This document shows, in pieces, positions 11,562 to 21,783 of a stretch of 64,000 nucleotides of DNA; positions within the stretch are counted from its first letter, which is position 1; each line of letters begins with the position of its first letter. The notes below the pieces were generated by a model that worked only from the letters and a program-made list of their open reading frames with translations, had not been told where the DNA came from and did not search any database. The stretch covers positions 21,022-85,021 of the forward strand of contig JAENRP010000091.1 of the NCBI GenBank assembly GCA_024741835.1, in the 5' to 3' direction. The position numbers and the translations under genes were made by a program. The stretch comes from Diplocarpon mali. Lineage: Eukaryota; Ascomycota; Leotiomycetes; Helotiales; Drepanopezizaceae.

Positions 11562-14266
11562 ATGTTTTTACATCTAGTTTTAGCGTTCGTTTTCTTCTTT
11601 AATGTTTACGCGCAGAATTCATCTTCCACAGACGAGCCATGTGCTCAGGTCAGTGCGATGGTAGTCCCCATGAGGGCAGCAAATCCAAAAAGCAAGTCTA
11701 GCTCCAACGATTCAATCCAACTCCGGCTAACGGCTCAGTCACTCCCATGATTCCTGGAGAACTTGCTTACAACTGCCTGCGATCTGTGCCTCTTAACCGC
11801 GAGCAAGCGCTGGCCGTTACGATGGCTATAATGCCGTATGTCGAGTTCCAATCCGGTAAGCTCGTCAATCTGAGAAGCTGAATTCTGCTGATGACCAGAT
11901 CTTTCCTACAAGAAAGCACCACCTGCTGGATTCCCGTACCCTGCAATCGATCTCGTAGGGCAAATGAAGAGAATCGCCAGTAGCATCACAAATAATACGT
12001 ACCCAAATGAGCACGCGTGGCAGACAGACATGTTTACAACCTTCATGGCAGCGAAGGATGGCCACACTCGTTTCGCCGGGGATCTCATCGTCCGACCAGT
12101 GCGATTTACTAGGAACGTTTCGGTGGTATCTGTGAGCATGGATGGGACCTCAGCGCCCCAGATATATCTGACAGGTAGTCTGAACACCGATTCTCATGGC
12201 CAAGGCTTACCAGAACAGACCAAATCCTTGCCATGAAGACTACGAATATCACCCCGTCTGCCATTGAAAAAATCAACGGACAAGATGCCGTCACATTTCT
12301 TAACCTCGAAGCAGACAAGGGATTCCAGCAAGACCCGGATGCTGCTTTCAATACGGTGATGTACAATCCCGCGCTAGACTTTACACCAGGTCTCAATGTG
12401 CGTGGGTTCTTCGCTGGGTGAGCAGGTCGCAAGTGAATTGTGGAAGGGGCTCAGCTGACATCCATAGCGACGGGAGGTACGGGTTCTATTACCCAGGGCC
12501 TAACACAACCATGAACTTCGCAGATGGATCTACTGCGGTCTTCCAAACGATGGCAATGATTCCTGGAAACTTTTCAGGAGTCACTGATGGTGCTAGTGCT
12601 TTTCAAAAGTTTTGCACGAAGCCAGTCGTGACTCAGGCAGCTCCAGCAGCTCCAGCACCTCAAGCTCCGATTTTCAGACCAGGAAACGCAACAAGTAACA
12701 CAGCCAGACTGAAGGGATATCCAATAGCGCAAGTGAGCTCATCCGACGGCCAGATCTCCGGATACTATCTGCCTAATAGTGATGTGGGGGTCCTAGCTAT
12801 GAACAGCTTCGAGCCCAACACTCCGGCTGAATTCCAGGCTGTCATGCAAACGATGCTCGCGGAGATGAAGCGGGACGGGAAGACCAAGCTTGTTGTTGAC
12901 CTGCAAGGCAATGGAGGAGGCATCGTCATAAATGGCTTCGATGCTTTTCGCCAGCTTTTCCCGCAGACACAGGACCAGGTTTTCGCTCGACAGCGAGTTG
13001 GATCGACGTATGCTGCTCTCACACGGGCTGCCACAGACTCGCTCGGGAATTTCACCGTGGCCGGCTCTTCTGATCCCATACGTGTCAATATCTTCCAATC
13101 GGCGTTTAACCAAAATTTCGAGCTGAACCAGAACAGATCGGCTTTCACATCATTTTCCGGGAAGTTTGGCCCAGTTACGAATAACGGAGACCAGTTTAGT
13201 AATCTTGAGCAAAACAACTGGGATGACCCGAACTTCACAATAAGTGAGGTGACAGGCGCTGGTATGGATGTGACAGGTTATGGGACAAGGAAAAACTTCA
13301 CTCGTACGTAGGGAGGAACTCCTCGATGTGTTATTGCCTCTGATGGTTCCAGAGACATGTGCATCTCGTTCTCGAAAAATCTCGACGATGCAGCGGCTGA
13401 CTATCTCGTGACACAGAACCGTTCGCTCCTGAAAACATCGTAATGGTACGTCAATCCTCACATGACCCTGTAAAGCCTGACCTTAACCATGCGCAGCTTT
13501 ACGATGGAACTTGCGCGTCCACGTGTACACTATTCAGGTCAGTTTTCCCGGGTTATTTCTTCTCCGTCTCTCTCTCCCGTGAGGCCCTGGACACTGATCA
13601 TACCGTGTGGGGATGTACTGCTAACGATTCGGCATCAATAGTGAGATGATGAGAACCCAAGGTGGGGTGAGATCGGTCGCTCTTGGGGGACGCCCTACAC
13701 CGTCAAGTGAGAAGATCCAAGCAATTGGCGGGGTGAAAGGGGCCCAAAGCTTATCTTTCTCTCCCTTGTTCATGTTCTCTCAATTCTTTCTTGGGCCCGC
13801 AGCCGCCAGCTCTACAACGACATCGGCGCAGAAGGCTGTCTTCCAGCAGGTGTCAGACCTCCCCATCAACAGGAGCCTCGACAACGGCATCAACTTCTCC
13901 GATCATATTCTGGCCACAAACCTGCAAGATGGCGTCCCAGCGCAATTCGTTCGCGAGGATGCAGACTGCAGGCTCTTCTACACGCCGGCCATGATTCAAA
14001 ATGTGACTGCCATGTGGCAGGCCGCCGCCGACGCGGCGTTCAGTGGGAAATCCTGTGTGGCGGGAGGCATCAGCAAGCAGAACCTGACAGTCAGGGCGGT
14101 GCCGAAGACAGATCGCAAGCAGATGGCAGCAATGGCACAGGCTGCGACCGAGGCCCGGAGCTACCTGCAAGAGGTGCAGAGAAAGGCCGTCATGGAACCA
14201 GTGGCAAGGTCGGCAGTGTGGAAGGAGATGAACGGCCGGGGGATCCCTAAAATGTACATGACTTAG
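11562..14266 (+). CDS. Secreted S41-family (CPAF-like) serine peptidase
   Basis: Eight exons: 11562-11652, 11739-11855, 11899-12174, 12219-12417, 12468-13303, 13417-13445, 13497-13537 and 13642-14266, giving 737 residues in frame. An N-terminal signal peptide (MFLHLVLAFVFFFNVYAQ) is followed by the conserved PCAQV and IPGELAYNCLRSVPLN blocks. The core holds KLVVDLQGNGGG and LYDGTCASTCTLFSEMM, where the Ser at about 524 is the expected nucleophile of peptidase S41/CPAF-like enzymes. Fungal members include UstP-type proteins; most others have no assigned substrate. The protein carries many N-glycosylation sequons and is probably extracellular. The first splice junction is the least certain: the donor GTGCGA at 11653 is the only one that keeps the later frame, and it shortens a linker usually longer in this family. 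Exons 6 and 7 are only 29 and 41 nt, but both are needed for the active-site block. Confidence 0.88.
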
Positions 14267-15048
14267 CGTGTCGCGTGTGCGTTCTGCGTCGGGGGGCACC
14301 CTCCGGCCCGCCACACGGAAGAGGTGACCGGTGGCACCGGACCGCCGAGACATTCCCGAAGCAGGTATTCGGAACTTGATACCCGACTATAGATAATGAA
14401 AATGCCGCAGCTCAAACGGAGCTCCCTTGAGATGCCTTGGGAGAGAACAAACGAAGAAGCGGTGCGAGTGAGGGCTTTCCGCACGCCCCCCCCCCTTCTC
14501 GCCCCCCTGTCACCACGCTGTGTTGACACGGGCCGGCCCGACTCGCTTGCCAGCCAACCAGCGCCATGTCGCCCACCCTCTCGCGCCACCTCGCCCACCG
14601 CTCGACGCAAGCCGCCCAGACCCCGTCGCACCCCGTGGCCGTGCTGCTGCTGGCTGCTGGCTGCGCTGAGCAGCTGTGGATGAGTACGAGGCTTCCGAGG
14701 TAGCTCGCTGTATTTGCGTGGCGAGCCCTTGGTTTGGGAGCGGAGCGATGCCGCCCCGAAGACCTGGCAGTCGTCGGAGGCAGAGATGCGCTGCATCTTG
14801 ACTCGAGGGGCTCTTGGGGCGGCGGGGATCGATCTGGGCATCTACGAGCGCGCTTTCGAGGAGGCTGGACAAAAAGTGGNNATGGCAACCGGTCTCGAGA
14901 GGAAAAAGTGCTTGGCTGATACCATCTACATTCCATCCTCCGAAACCTTTCGCACGGCGCACCGCCGGCAATTCACTGCCCTATACTCGAGCGTGTTCCG
15001 AGTGCCGCTTCGGATCCCACCCCCGGATGGACTTCGGAATCCCGCTGA
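14267..15048. other. Intergenic region, GC-rich, with two unresolved bases
   Basis: Apart from the possible gene remnant at 14566-14875, nothing is supportable here. Bases 14880-14881 are N. A C-run occurs at about 14486-14495. Confidence 0.5.
14566..14875 (+). pseudogene. Possible broken gene of unknown family
   Basis: An ATG at 14566 opens MSPTLSRHLAHRSTQ and runs to CAEQLW. The plausible continuation DEYEASEVAR lies one frame over from 14679, and YLRGEPLVWERSD one frame over again from 14711, running on to GIDLGIYERAFEEAGQKV just before the two N bases. Read together, the segments look like one compact, charged protein, with one base missing at each jump. I do not recognise the family. 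The pieces could instead be chance open frames in GC-rich DNA, or base-calling errors near a poorly resolved site, since both jumps are explained by one absent G. Confidence 0.35.
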
Positions 15049-17027
15049 TCAGAAGAACTTCACCAGCAACCTCTCAGAATCCCCATCCGACCGACGCCCC
15101 AGAGCTACGTCCCGAGGTCTCCACTCGTTCCAAATGCTAAAGACCTCATCGTCGGGCACCCACTCGCCAGTCTGACAATAGATCCTCGCCCTTTTCTTAT
15201 CCTCCGGCGCCGTGTCAGCAAAATCATCCAAGCCCTGCGCAATGAAGACGACCTCAAATACCGCGCGGGCGCCTACGCCAGGACCGGCTGTGACTTTGAG
15301 ACACCCAGCCAGCTGATGAGCTAACGTCAGCGTCTGCAGATTTGGCATACACGCCAACCCCTTTGCCATGGCCGTCATCAGAGGCAGGATCTTTTCATCA
15401 TCCGGCCAGGTCCTAAAAAACCGAGCCGGGCTCATGCCTTGCTGCTGTGCCGCCCTGAGCGGGTGGTAGGAGTCCCAAGTGGCACTGTCGTCAGAGGCGT
15501 CGGACTCGCTGTCTGTGTCTGGATCAATTGCGTCAACGACTCTCGTGGCCTCAGACATGTCTATTATATCCCAGTCCTCGGTCTGGCTCGGCGGCCGCAT
15601 GAAGTACCACTCGCCTCCTGGGGTGGTGGAGTTGAATGTCACGTCAATGTGCTGGAGCTTAGGCCAAAAAGGCAATGTCTGGCCGGGGTCTGACGGCCAG
15701 AACAGAGCTGGAGAGATCACGATCCCCCCAGAGAGGGTCAGAGTAGTGAGATTTGGAGCTTGACTGAGGTGGTGGATAGCCACACTCAGGTGATCTATGG
15801 GGGACGACGGATGGAGGGCTGTCGCGACTGTGAAATCGTGATTCGCTAGCACTGGAAAATGGTATGCCAGGTCTTGAAACAAAGAAAAGCCGCAGTTAGT
15901 GTTGCATTCAAGTAGTGGTGGAGAGCGGCAGGCTGACTCGTGAGACGGGAAGCATGCTCGAGGCGCTCAACATCTACTATATCTCCCGAGGCAGGACGAG
16001 GAACTTCGAAGACACTTACTGAAGCTCACAAGGGAGTCGAGAGGAATCAGCTCCAGGGCTCGGGAGAAATCTGCATACTGGGTCAGAGATGCTCCAGACC
16101 GCGTCGTGTAACTTGCCATAACGTAGCTGCTGTCGAAGTCCCGGAGACTTCCTCTCACTATCCGAGCATTCCATAACTATGTTCTTGATGTTCAAGCATT
16201 TGGATGCGATACTGGCCACTAGAAGATCGGGAGGTTAGTCAAATTCCATTCCTGCACTTCTCAGAAGAGGAGCAGGGTGCACATGAGATATTGGAAACGG
16301 AGCGGGCAGCTCCTGGCCGATGATCCTTACGCGAAGCTGGTGCAACATTACGGACGGGGTCCGTGGAAATGAATTGGGACACCCTGGAGAGCTCGGGTAG
16401 GTCTTCTACTCTGCGAAGCTGCAGAAAAGAATGCTCCCACCGCCTGTCCAACAGATCATGGTGCTCCTCTCTCTGCACCTTCTTTGAATCGTTGAGGGTC
16501 CGGTGTCCCCGATACGCTGCATCCATTGGAGAGTAAGTGGCCAGCAAATGAAGCTCGTAAGAGCGAGGTGTCATCGCTGAGCGTTCATTGTGCTCGGTTT
16601 CAGATTCAGTCTCCCACGACTTCAAGATCTTGAAGAGGCCGTGAATGGCATCCGTGAAGAATTCATCATTACGATTTCGGTCTTTCCTCGACTCGAACCT
16701 CCCACACGCGTTCTCGCTGTAGGTCGGAAGAATGATTGCGTATTCTAGGCGAGAGACCGATGCAGCCCGGTACCCCGGCTTGACATAGCGCTTCAGCTCA
16801 TCCAACTGAGTAGAATCAATTTTGAGGGATTTGAAGGTTCTTCGCTCGAAATGATAGGCCCACTTCTTGCATACCGTTGCGTAGAGAGGGAGATGCGACG
16901 GGGTTCGCTGCGCACCGTAGCCGTTCAGATGATAAGGATCGTCCTCGTATTGATGATTCGAAGGCAGAAACGACAATATGTGATCGAGCAGCTCCCACGA
17001 GAGTTCATCGATCGGAGACTGCGACAT
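15049..17027 (-). CDS. F-box protein with long C-terminal region
   Basis: Exons 17027-16331, 16218-16117, 16070-16020 and 15872-15049 give 557 residues. The N-terminus carries an F-box (IDELSWELLDHILSFLPS, residues 5-22), followed by VCKKWAYHFERRTFKSLKI, typical of fungal F-box proteins that recruit substrates to SCF ubiquitin ligases through Skp1. After splicing, the middle reads VAPASLASIASKCLNIKN and LRQQLRYDFSRALELIP, a block I associate with a large ascomycete F-box/LRR-like group. The second intron (16116-16071) has a GC donor; without it the frame breaks. An acidic segment (DPDTDSESDASDD) sits about two-thirds along. An in-frame ATG 12 nt upstream (17039) is an alternative start. The target is unknown. 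Confidence 0.82.
16071..16116 (-). other. GC-AG intron in the F-box gene
   Basis: A 46-nt intron with donor GCAAGT, a CTGAC branch-like site and acceptor TGCAG. Splicing restores LRQQLRYDFSRALELIP across it. No GT donor nearby gives an open frame. Confidence 0.75.
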
Positions 17028-17400
17028 TCTCGTGCACATGAGAGGCAGGACGTTGGAATAAGAATGTTTTTTTCCGACGAGCATGTTTCCCCCACCTCCA
17101 GCTACGCTTGAGCCACCCCCAGGCCCGTGCAGAAACGTCAAGGGAGCGCCAGTAGCTTCCTCCGACCTATCTTGTACACAAGTTGCAACGTAATATGTAC
17201 ACCTTATACGATCGGGTTCTAGCGCATGTTAACGTTTGTGGTAGGAAAACTTCTTCCCGGCTGCGTCAACGTCTCCGGAAATTCATTTTCGGTATTCCAA
17301 TAGAGTTACTCCAGAGAGTTCGAGCAATGCGATAGGAAAAACGCTCATCGCTTTTGTCTGATATATGCCTATAAGATTTCACTCGCTTATGCCTTATTGT
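17028..17400. promoter_or_regulatory. Upstream region of the F-box gene
   Basis: This 373-bp spacer lies between the F-box start (-) and the stop codon of the isopropylmalate dehydrogenase (-). It should contain the F-box promoter and the dehydrogenase 3' end. No clear motif is seen. Confidence 0.4.
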
Positions 17401-18741
17401 CTACCTCAGATCCTTGAGAACCTTCTTGAGCTCCTCAGCAACCGCATCTCCAACCTCGACAGTGCTATTCGTGCCTCCGATGTCCTTCGTTCTGATGTTT
17501 TTCTCGATAACATTCCGGACGGCATCTTCGACGGCTTTGGACTCAGCTGGGAGGCGGAGCGAGTACTTGAGCATCATGGCGACTGAGAGGATGGTACCGA
17601 TCGGGTTGACGACCCCTTGGCCAGAGATGTCAGGGGCGGAGCCTGGATACCATTAGTTGCATGTCAGAGAAAGTTATGAAGCAAGGGCTCTTGCCGTGAA
17701 TCGGTTCATAGATGCCATTGCAGCGGCCCTTGCCATCCGGAACACCACTCAGGCTAGCACTGGGCAGAAGCCCGATGCTGCCTGGAATGACGCTCGCCTC
17801 GTCACTGATGATATCTCCAAACAAATTGCTCGTAACCACCACACCATTCAATGCTCTCGGGTTCTTCACCATCAGCATGGCCGCGCTGTCAATCAAATGG
17901 TGTCCAATCTTCAATTGTGGGAACTCCTTCGCCATGACATCCGTGACAACCCTCCTCCACAACCGACTCGTCGCCAACACATTCGCCTTGTCCAAACTCC
18001 AGACGGGCAAGGGGGGGTCTTCCTGTAGCGCCAAGTGAGCCGCGAGTCTCGTAATCCGCTCAATCTCGGGGCGAGAGTAAGGTTCCGTGTCCCACGCGGT
18101 TCCGTCGCCGTCGTCCTCTTTCCGCTCGCCAAAGTAGATGCCACCGGTGAGTTCCCGGATGATGTTGAAGTTGGTGCCGCGGCACACCTCGGCTTTGAGC
18201 GGAGAGATGTCGACGAGGGATTCGGAGGCGAAGTTGCATGGTCGCAGGTTCCCGTACGTGCCCAACTGCTTGCGGAGAGCGAGAATGCCTTGTTCGGGCC
18301 GGACCTTGCCGGTGCCCCATTTGGGACCGCCGATTGCGCCTAAAAGGACGGCATCTGCGCCTTTGGCAGCAGCGAGGGCTTCGGAGGTGAGGGGCTCGCC
18401 GGTGGCATCGATGGAGCACTGAGAGCAGTGTCAGAAGTGCCGGGGCGGGGTGGAGGGAAAAGCATACACCGCCCAGGAGATGTTCTTGGAAGTTGAACTT
18501 GCCAGCACTTGGCCGCTCGGCTTCAATGACTTTGAGGACCTAGTAGGTAAGCTGCGTCAATCGTACGTTCATGCTCTGCCGTGGGAGGTGCTTTGCCTTG
18601 GGAGGCGCATTATACCTTGACTGCCTCAGCGACGACCTGTCTTGTCTGTCAGTGTGTCTTCCCTTGGCATCTGGCCATGGGGATTTTCACCTCAGGACCA
18701 CAATGGTCTCCTCCAAAGACGACAATGTTGTGGGTTGTCAT
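17401..18741 (-). CDS. LEU2: 3-isopropylmalate dehydrogenase (leucine synthesis)
   Basis: Exons 18741-18691, 18636-18616, 18539-18468, 18418-17695 and 17642-17401 give 369 residues, the usual length. The enzyme oxidises and decarboxylates 3-isopropylmalate with NAD to 2-oxoisocaproate, the third specific step of leucine synthesis. Visible blocks: [87 protein letters not shown]. The DKANVL and GD..SDE segments carry the substrate- and metal-binding residues. The FGGDHCGPE start in place of GDGIGPE is typical of a filamentous-fungal Leu2 paralogue. Exon 2 is only 21 nt (VVAEAVK). Intron 4 has a GC donor (GCAAGA). No Leu3-type CCGN4CGG site is evident upstream. Confidence 0.96.
17643..17694 (-). 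other. GC-AG intron in the LEU2-type gene
   Basis: A 52-nt intron with donor GCAAGA and acceptor TCCAG joins YEPIHG to SAPDISGQG, a strongly conserved stretch, so its limits are nearly forced. No GT dinucleotide is available at the required phase. Confidence 0.85.
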
Positions 18742-19387
18742 ATCGAACACAATGTTGTGAGATTGCGAACCGTGCAGCGTGTAACATGTAATGTGCGCAG
18801 TAAACGAGGTGCGGGGTGGGATGCCTAGATATCTACGTTTTATTTGACGAGGTTCACACAGAGTTATTTCCTGCACCCCGGTTCCCACTCCGGACTGCAA
18901 TCCAGAAAAACGGGGTGTGGAGGCTGTGCTCTGAGATGCGCACGTCGGAGGGTATTTCACAGAACACTAGTAGAGCCATACCAAGTCAGAGTCTACTCCC
19001 TATCATCATGATGAAAACAAACACGCCCCTTCTTCATGCAAAACAACACGTGCAGGTAAATATCTGGTATGGAAATCTGTGGAAATAATCATGGCGTAGC
19101 AATATTCTATTATGCGGATACTTTACGCCCCGGTACTGACTACCGATTCCCGTGCGATTGCTCGTAGGCATACAACGCCATGTAACTAACATATCCCCCA
19201 TCTCTACTCCAGAAGGGTATCAGGACAAAGTGAAAAAAAAAATCGTGTCTTATTTTTGACGTTCCCGATATCTGCACCAACATCCTCCTCGCTGCATTTC
19301 CAAGGAGTTGGGTCCCATGGTGAACAGAGTTCTGTGCTCTCTGCCTAGCATGATGTGATGCTGTATAGTTGAACTGCCGGGAGGTTT
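18742..19387. promoter_or_regulatory. Upstream region of the LEU2-type gene
   Basis: This 646-bp spacer precedes the dehydrogenase start and follows the stop codon of the PHD-finger gene; both genes are on the minus strand. An A-run is at about 19234-19243. No gene is seen. Confidence 0.4.
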
Positions 19388-21783
19388 TCATTTACAGGAT
19401 CTGAAGGATTTGTGCGCTAATGGGGATGAACACACCCGGGCAGCCTGCCTCGAGGGCTCTCGAATCCGACCTCCTCGCAAGTTGGGAGTCTGGGCGCAGA
19501 AGGCGCACACGTAGACCGGGGGAAGGATTCTGCGATCAATTCCCACGCAGTCGGCATGTAGCCAGTTATCGCAGGATTCGCTATTGAGGTTAGTTCTGGT
19601 TCGAAGGTGGCGAATCATACTACCCACCATAAGATCATAAACCCCCAGCTCTCAGGTATTCCACAGGTGCACCGAGTGGTACCGCTCTTCGTACTAGAGG
19701 GGGTCGCTCCGCTCTCAGGATCAGTTGTGGTGGTGGGGGAGAGATTGATCGAGGGGGTGTAGCCGGGGTAATGAGAATTGCGCCGCGGAGTCGAGTCGGA
19801 ATACCGATGGTGTTGAGGATGGCGCAATTTCATTTGCCCCTTCCTGCGGTTTTCCACAACTTTCCTTAGCGCTTGCGCTGCATCTCCTGAGCCGTCGCCT
19901 TCTTCCATCACAGTCTCAGCTTCACTCCCCACGCTACTGCGACGTAAAGATGGCTGACTCGAAGACTCGGATTGGCTGTAGCCACTAGAGCTGTGTCTCT
20001 GGAAATGGCGGCCCCGAGAGGGGTTGAAGCTACCCATCTGCGCAGGCTTGGCTTGTGGGAGGGAAAATGAGGTATTTCGACTTGGGATCAATAATGGCTC
20101 GTCGTCTGAGGAAGAATCATCGTACTGAGATGATCCCCGACTATGGATGCGCATAGAGGGTCCTCGCTGACTCGTTCTACGATCCCCTTCTACAATTACG
20201 GTCTCGGTCCTCGCTCGTCCATTGGCATCGATGGTGAACTTGACCTCCGTCCGGGTTTTTGGTCGTTCTATTTCGGGTATTGACATGAGATTACTGGGTC
20301 GCAGAGGCTTTCTCGGCGAGATCCTTCCAGAGCTTTTCCGAGACAACATACGCTCTTGAGGAGAACTTAGTTGTGACGTCTGCGAGTGCACGGTAACAGT
20401 CTTACCTTGAGGTCGCCTGCCCCGGCTATCGCTTAAGCTCCGGTGCAGGCCTGGCCTGGCCGAGCCTTTCACGGGCGAACTGGCAATTCCTCTTTCAACC
20501 CGGCGCATCTTGCTATTTTCCCGAGAACTTCGAGACCACCGGAGCTCTTCTTGATCGCGTTCCAGTTCTCGCAGCTGGTGCTGATAGGGTTGAAATTGAT
20601 CTGCGTGGCTGGTGGCAGGACGTCTCGGTGGTAAGGAAACATCTGCAAACTCAGAGGGCATGGGTACGGGATCATTGCGAGTGAGAAGAAGACCCGGATC
20701 CACGCCTGCAAGCGTAGGAGAGAACGGATTATCCGAGAAGGAGACGCTACTGAAATCGAACGGCGCCATGGTGGACGGAAGCAGCTCTGGAGTTGACTTG
20801 GGGAGTTTCGGCGCCAAAGATCTCGGCCGTCTTATCGTGGTTTGCTCGTGTGTATTTGTACTTTTCAAGCTCGGGGTTGGCGCATTTACATTTTCTTGGA
20901 ACAGTTGGTGCCTCCTTTCCCAGTCAAGAGAGTGACCGGTTTGATGCGATCCCATATTAAACATCGAGTGGTCGTCGGTGTTGAAGTCAACACTCATGCC
21001 ACCCATGCTGGTGTCGGGATCCCAGAAAGGTTTCGCATTGGTGAAGAGCGGCGCTGTTGCTGACGCAGATATGGGGTAATAGAGCTCCGCCGAGCTCGGT
21101 GGAACGAGCTTGTGCCTCTGCTGGTGTGTCGGTGTTGGCGAGGCACCGTAGTGGTTATCCTCAGAGTCATTTTGCATCGTATCAGAGGGCAGCTTTGGGG
21201 CTAGTCTCCTCGACCCTTTGGACTTGGTAGCGGGTGGTGTGGCCGTCTGCGCGCTAAACGCCCCCTCCAAGTGCTTCTTCGGCTTCCTGGGCGTTACGTG
21301 TGTATTTGTACGGTCATCGAAATGGCCTTGTGTGGTGGGGTACAGCCCTGAAGGTGAAATTAATTGCTCGGAGGGGTCCACGGGTGGTAGGGCAAAATCG
21401 GTCTTTGGTGAATTATGATACACATGAGATGGAAGCTCTGCTGCAAAGCCTGCTGCGGGTTGGTCTTTTGGAGTAGAATCGGTCGAAGGATTTGGGGTAG
21501 AAGCTTCAGCAAAATGATGCCGCGAACTCGTCAGCCGCCCCGGCGTAGCATTGAAGACAGAATATTCTTCCGCATACGTTGGCGTCCATCCACTAGGATT
21601 TTCCAAGCTCGAATCGTACTTGGGTGTCTGAAAAGCTGCATTAATCGGGAATTGGCCAGATGTGGGTGTCTGTATGGGGGTCGGGTGTTGAGCGTTGGGA
21701 TCCCCAAAACTAAAGAACGTGAGCAGACGAAGCATACATAGGGCGGGAGCAGCATACCTGAAGGCCTGTTGATCCCAATTCAT
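19388..21783 (-). CDS. PHD-finger protein, mostly disordered
   Basis: Exons 21783-21758, 21709-19628 and 19580-19388 give 766 residues. The start MNWDQQAF joined to SFGDPNAQHPTPIQTP gives a continuous opening; intron 1 (48 nt) is stop-free, so only homology favours splicing it. The body is Ser/Pro/Thr-rich and disordered, with basic patches (PRSLAPKLP). Joining exons 2 and 3 creates the zinc finger: RCTCGIPESWGFMIL, then CESCDNWLHADCVGI, then VCAFC. This C4HC3 pattern (about residues 686-730) is that of a PHD finger, usually a reader of histone H3 tails. The finger being near the C-terminus after a long disordered region is typical of a Pezizomycotina group of putative chromatin regulators. 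Exact function is unknown. Confidence 0.85.

Noticed and set aside
11562..14266. Ribosomal-peptide (ustiloxin-like) gene cluster around the S41 peptidase
   Set aside because: No precursor with repeated Kex2 sites and no oxidase genes in the neighbourhood.
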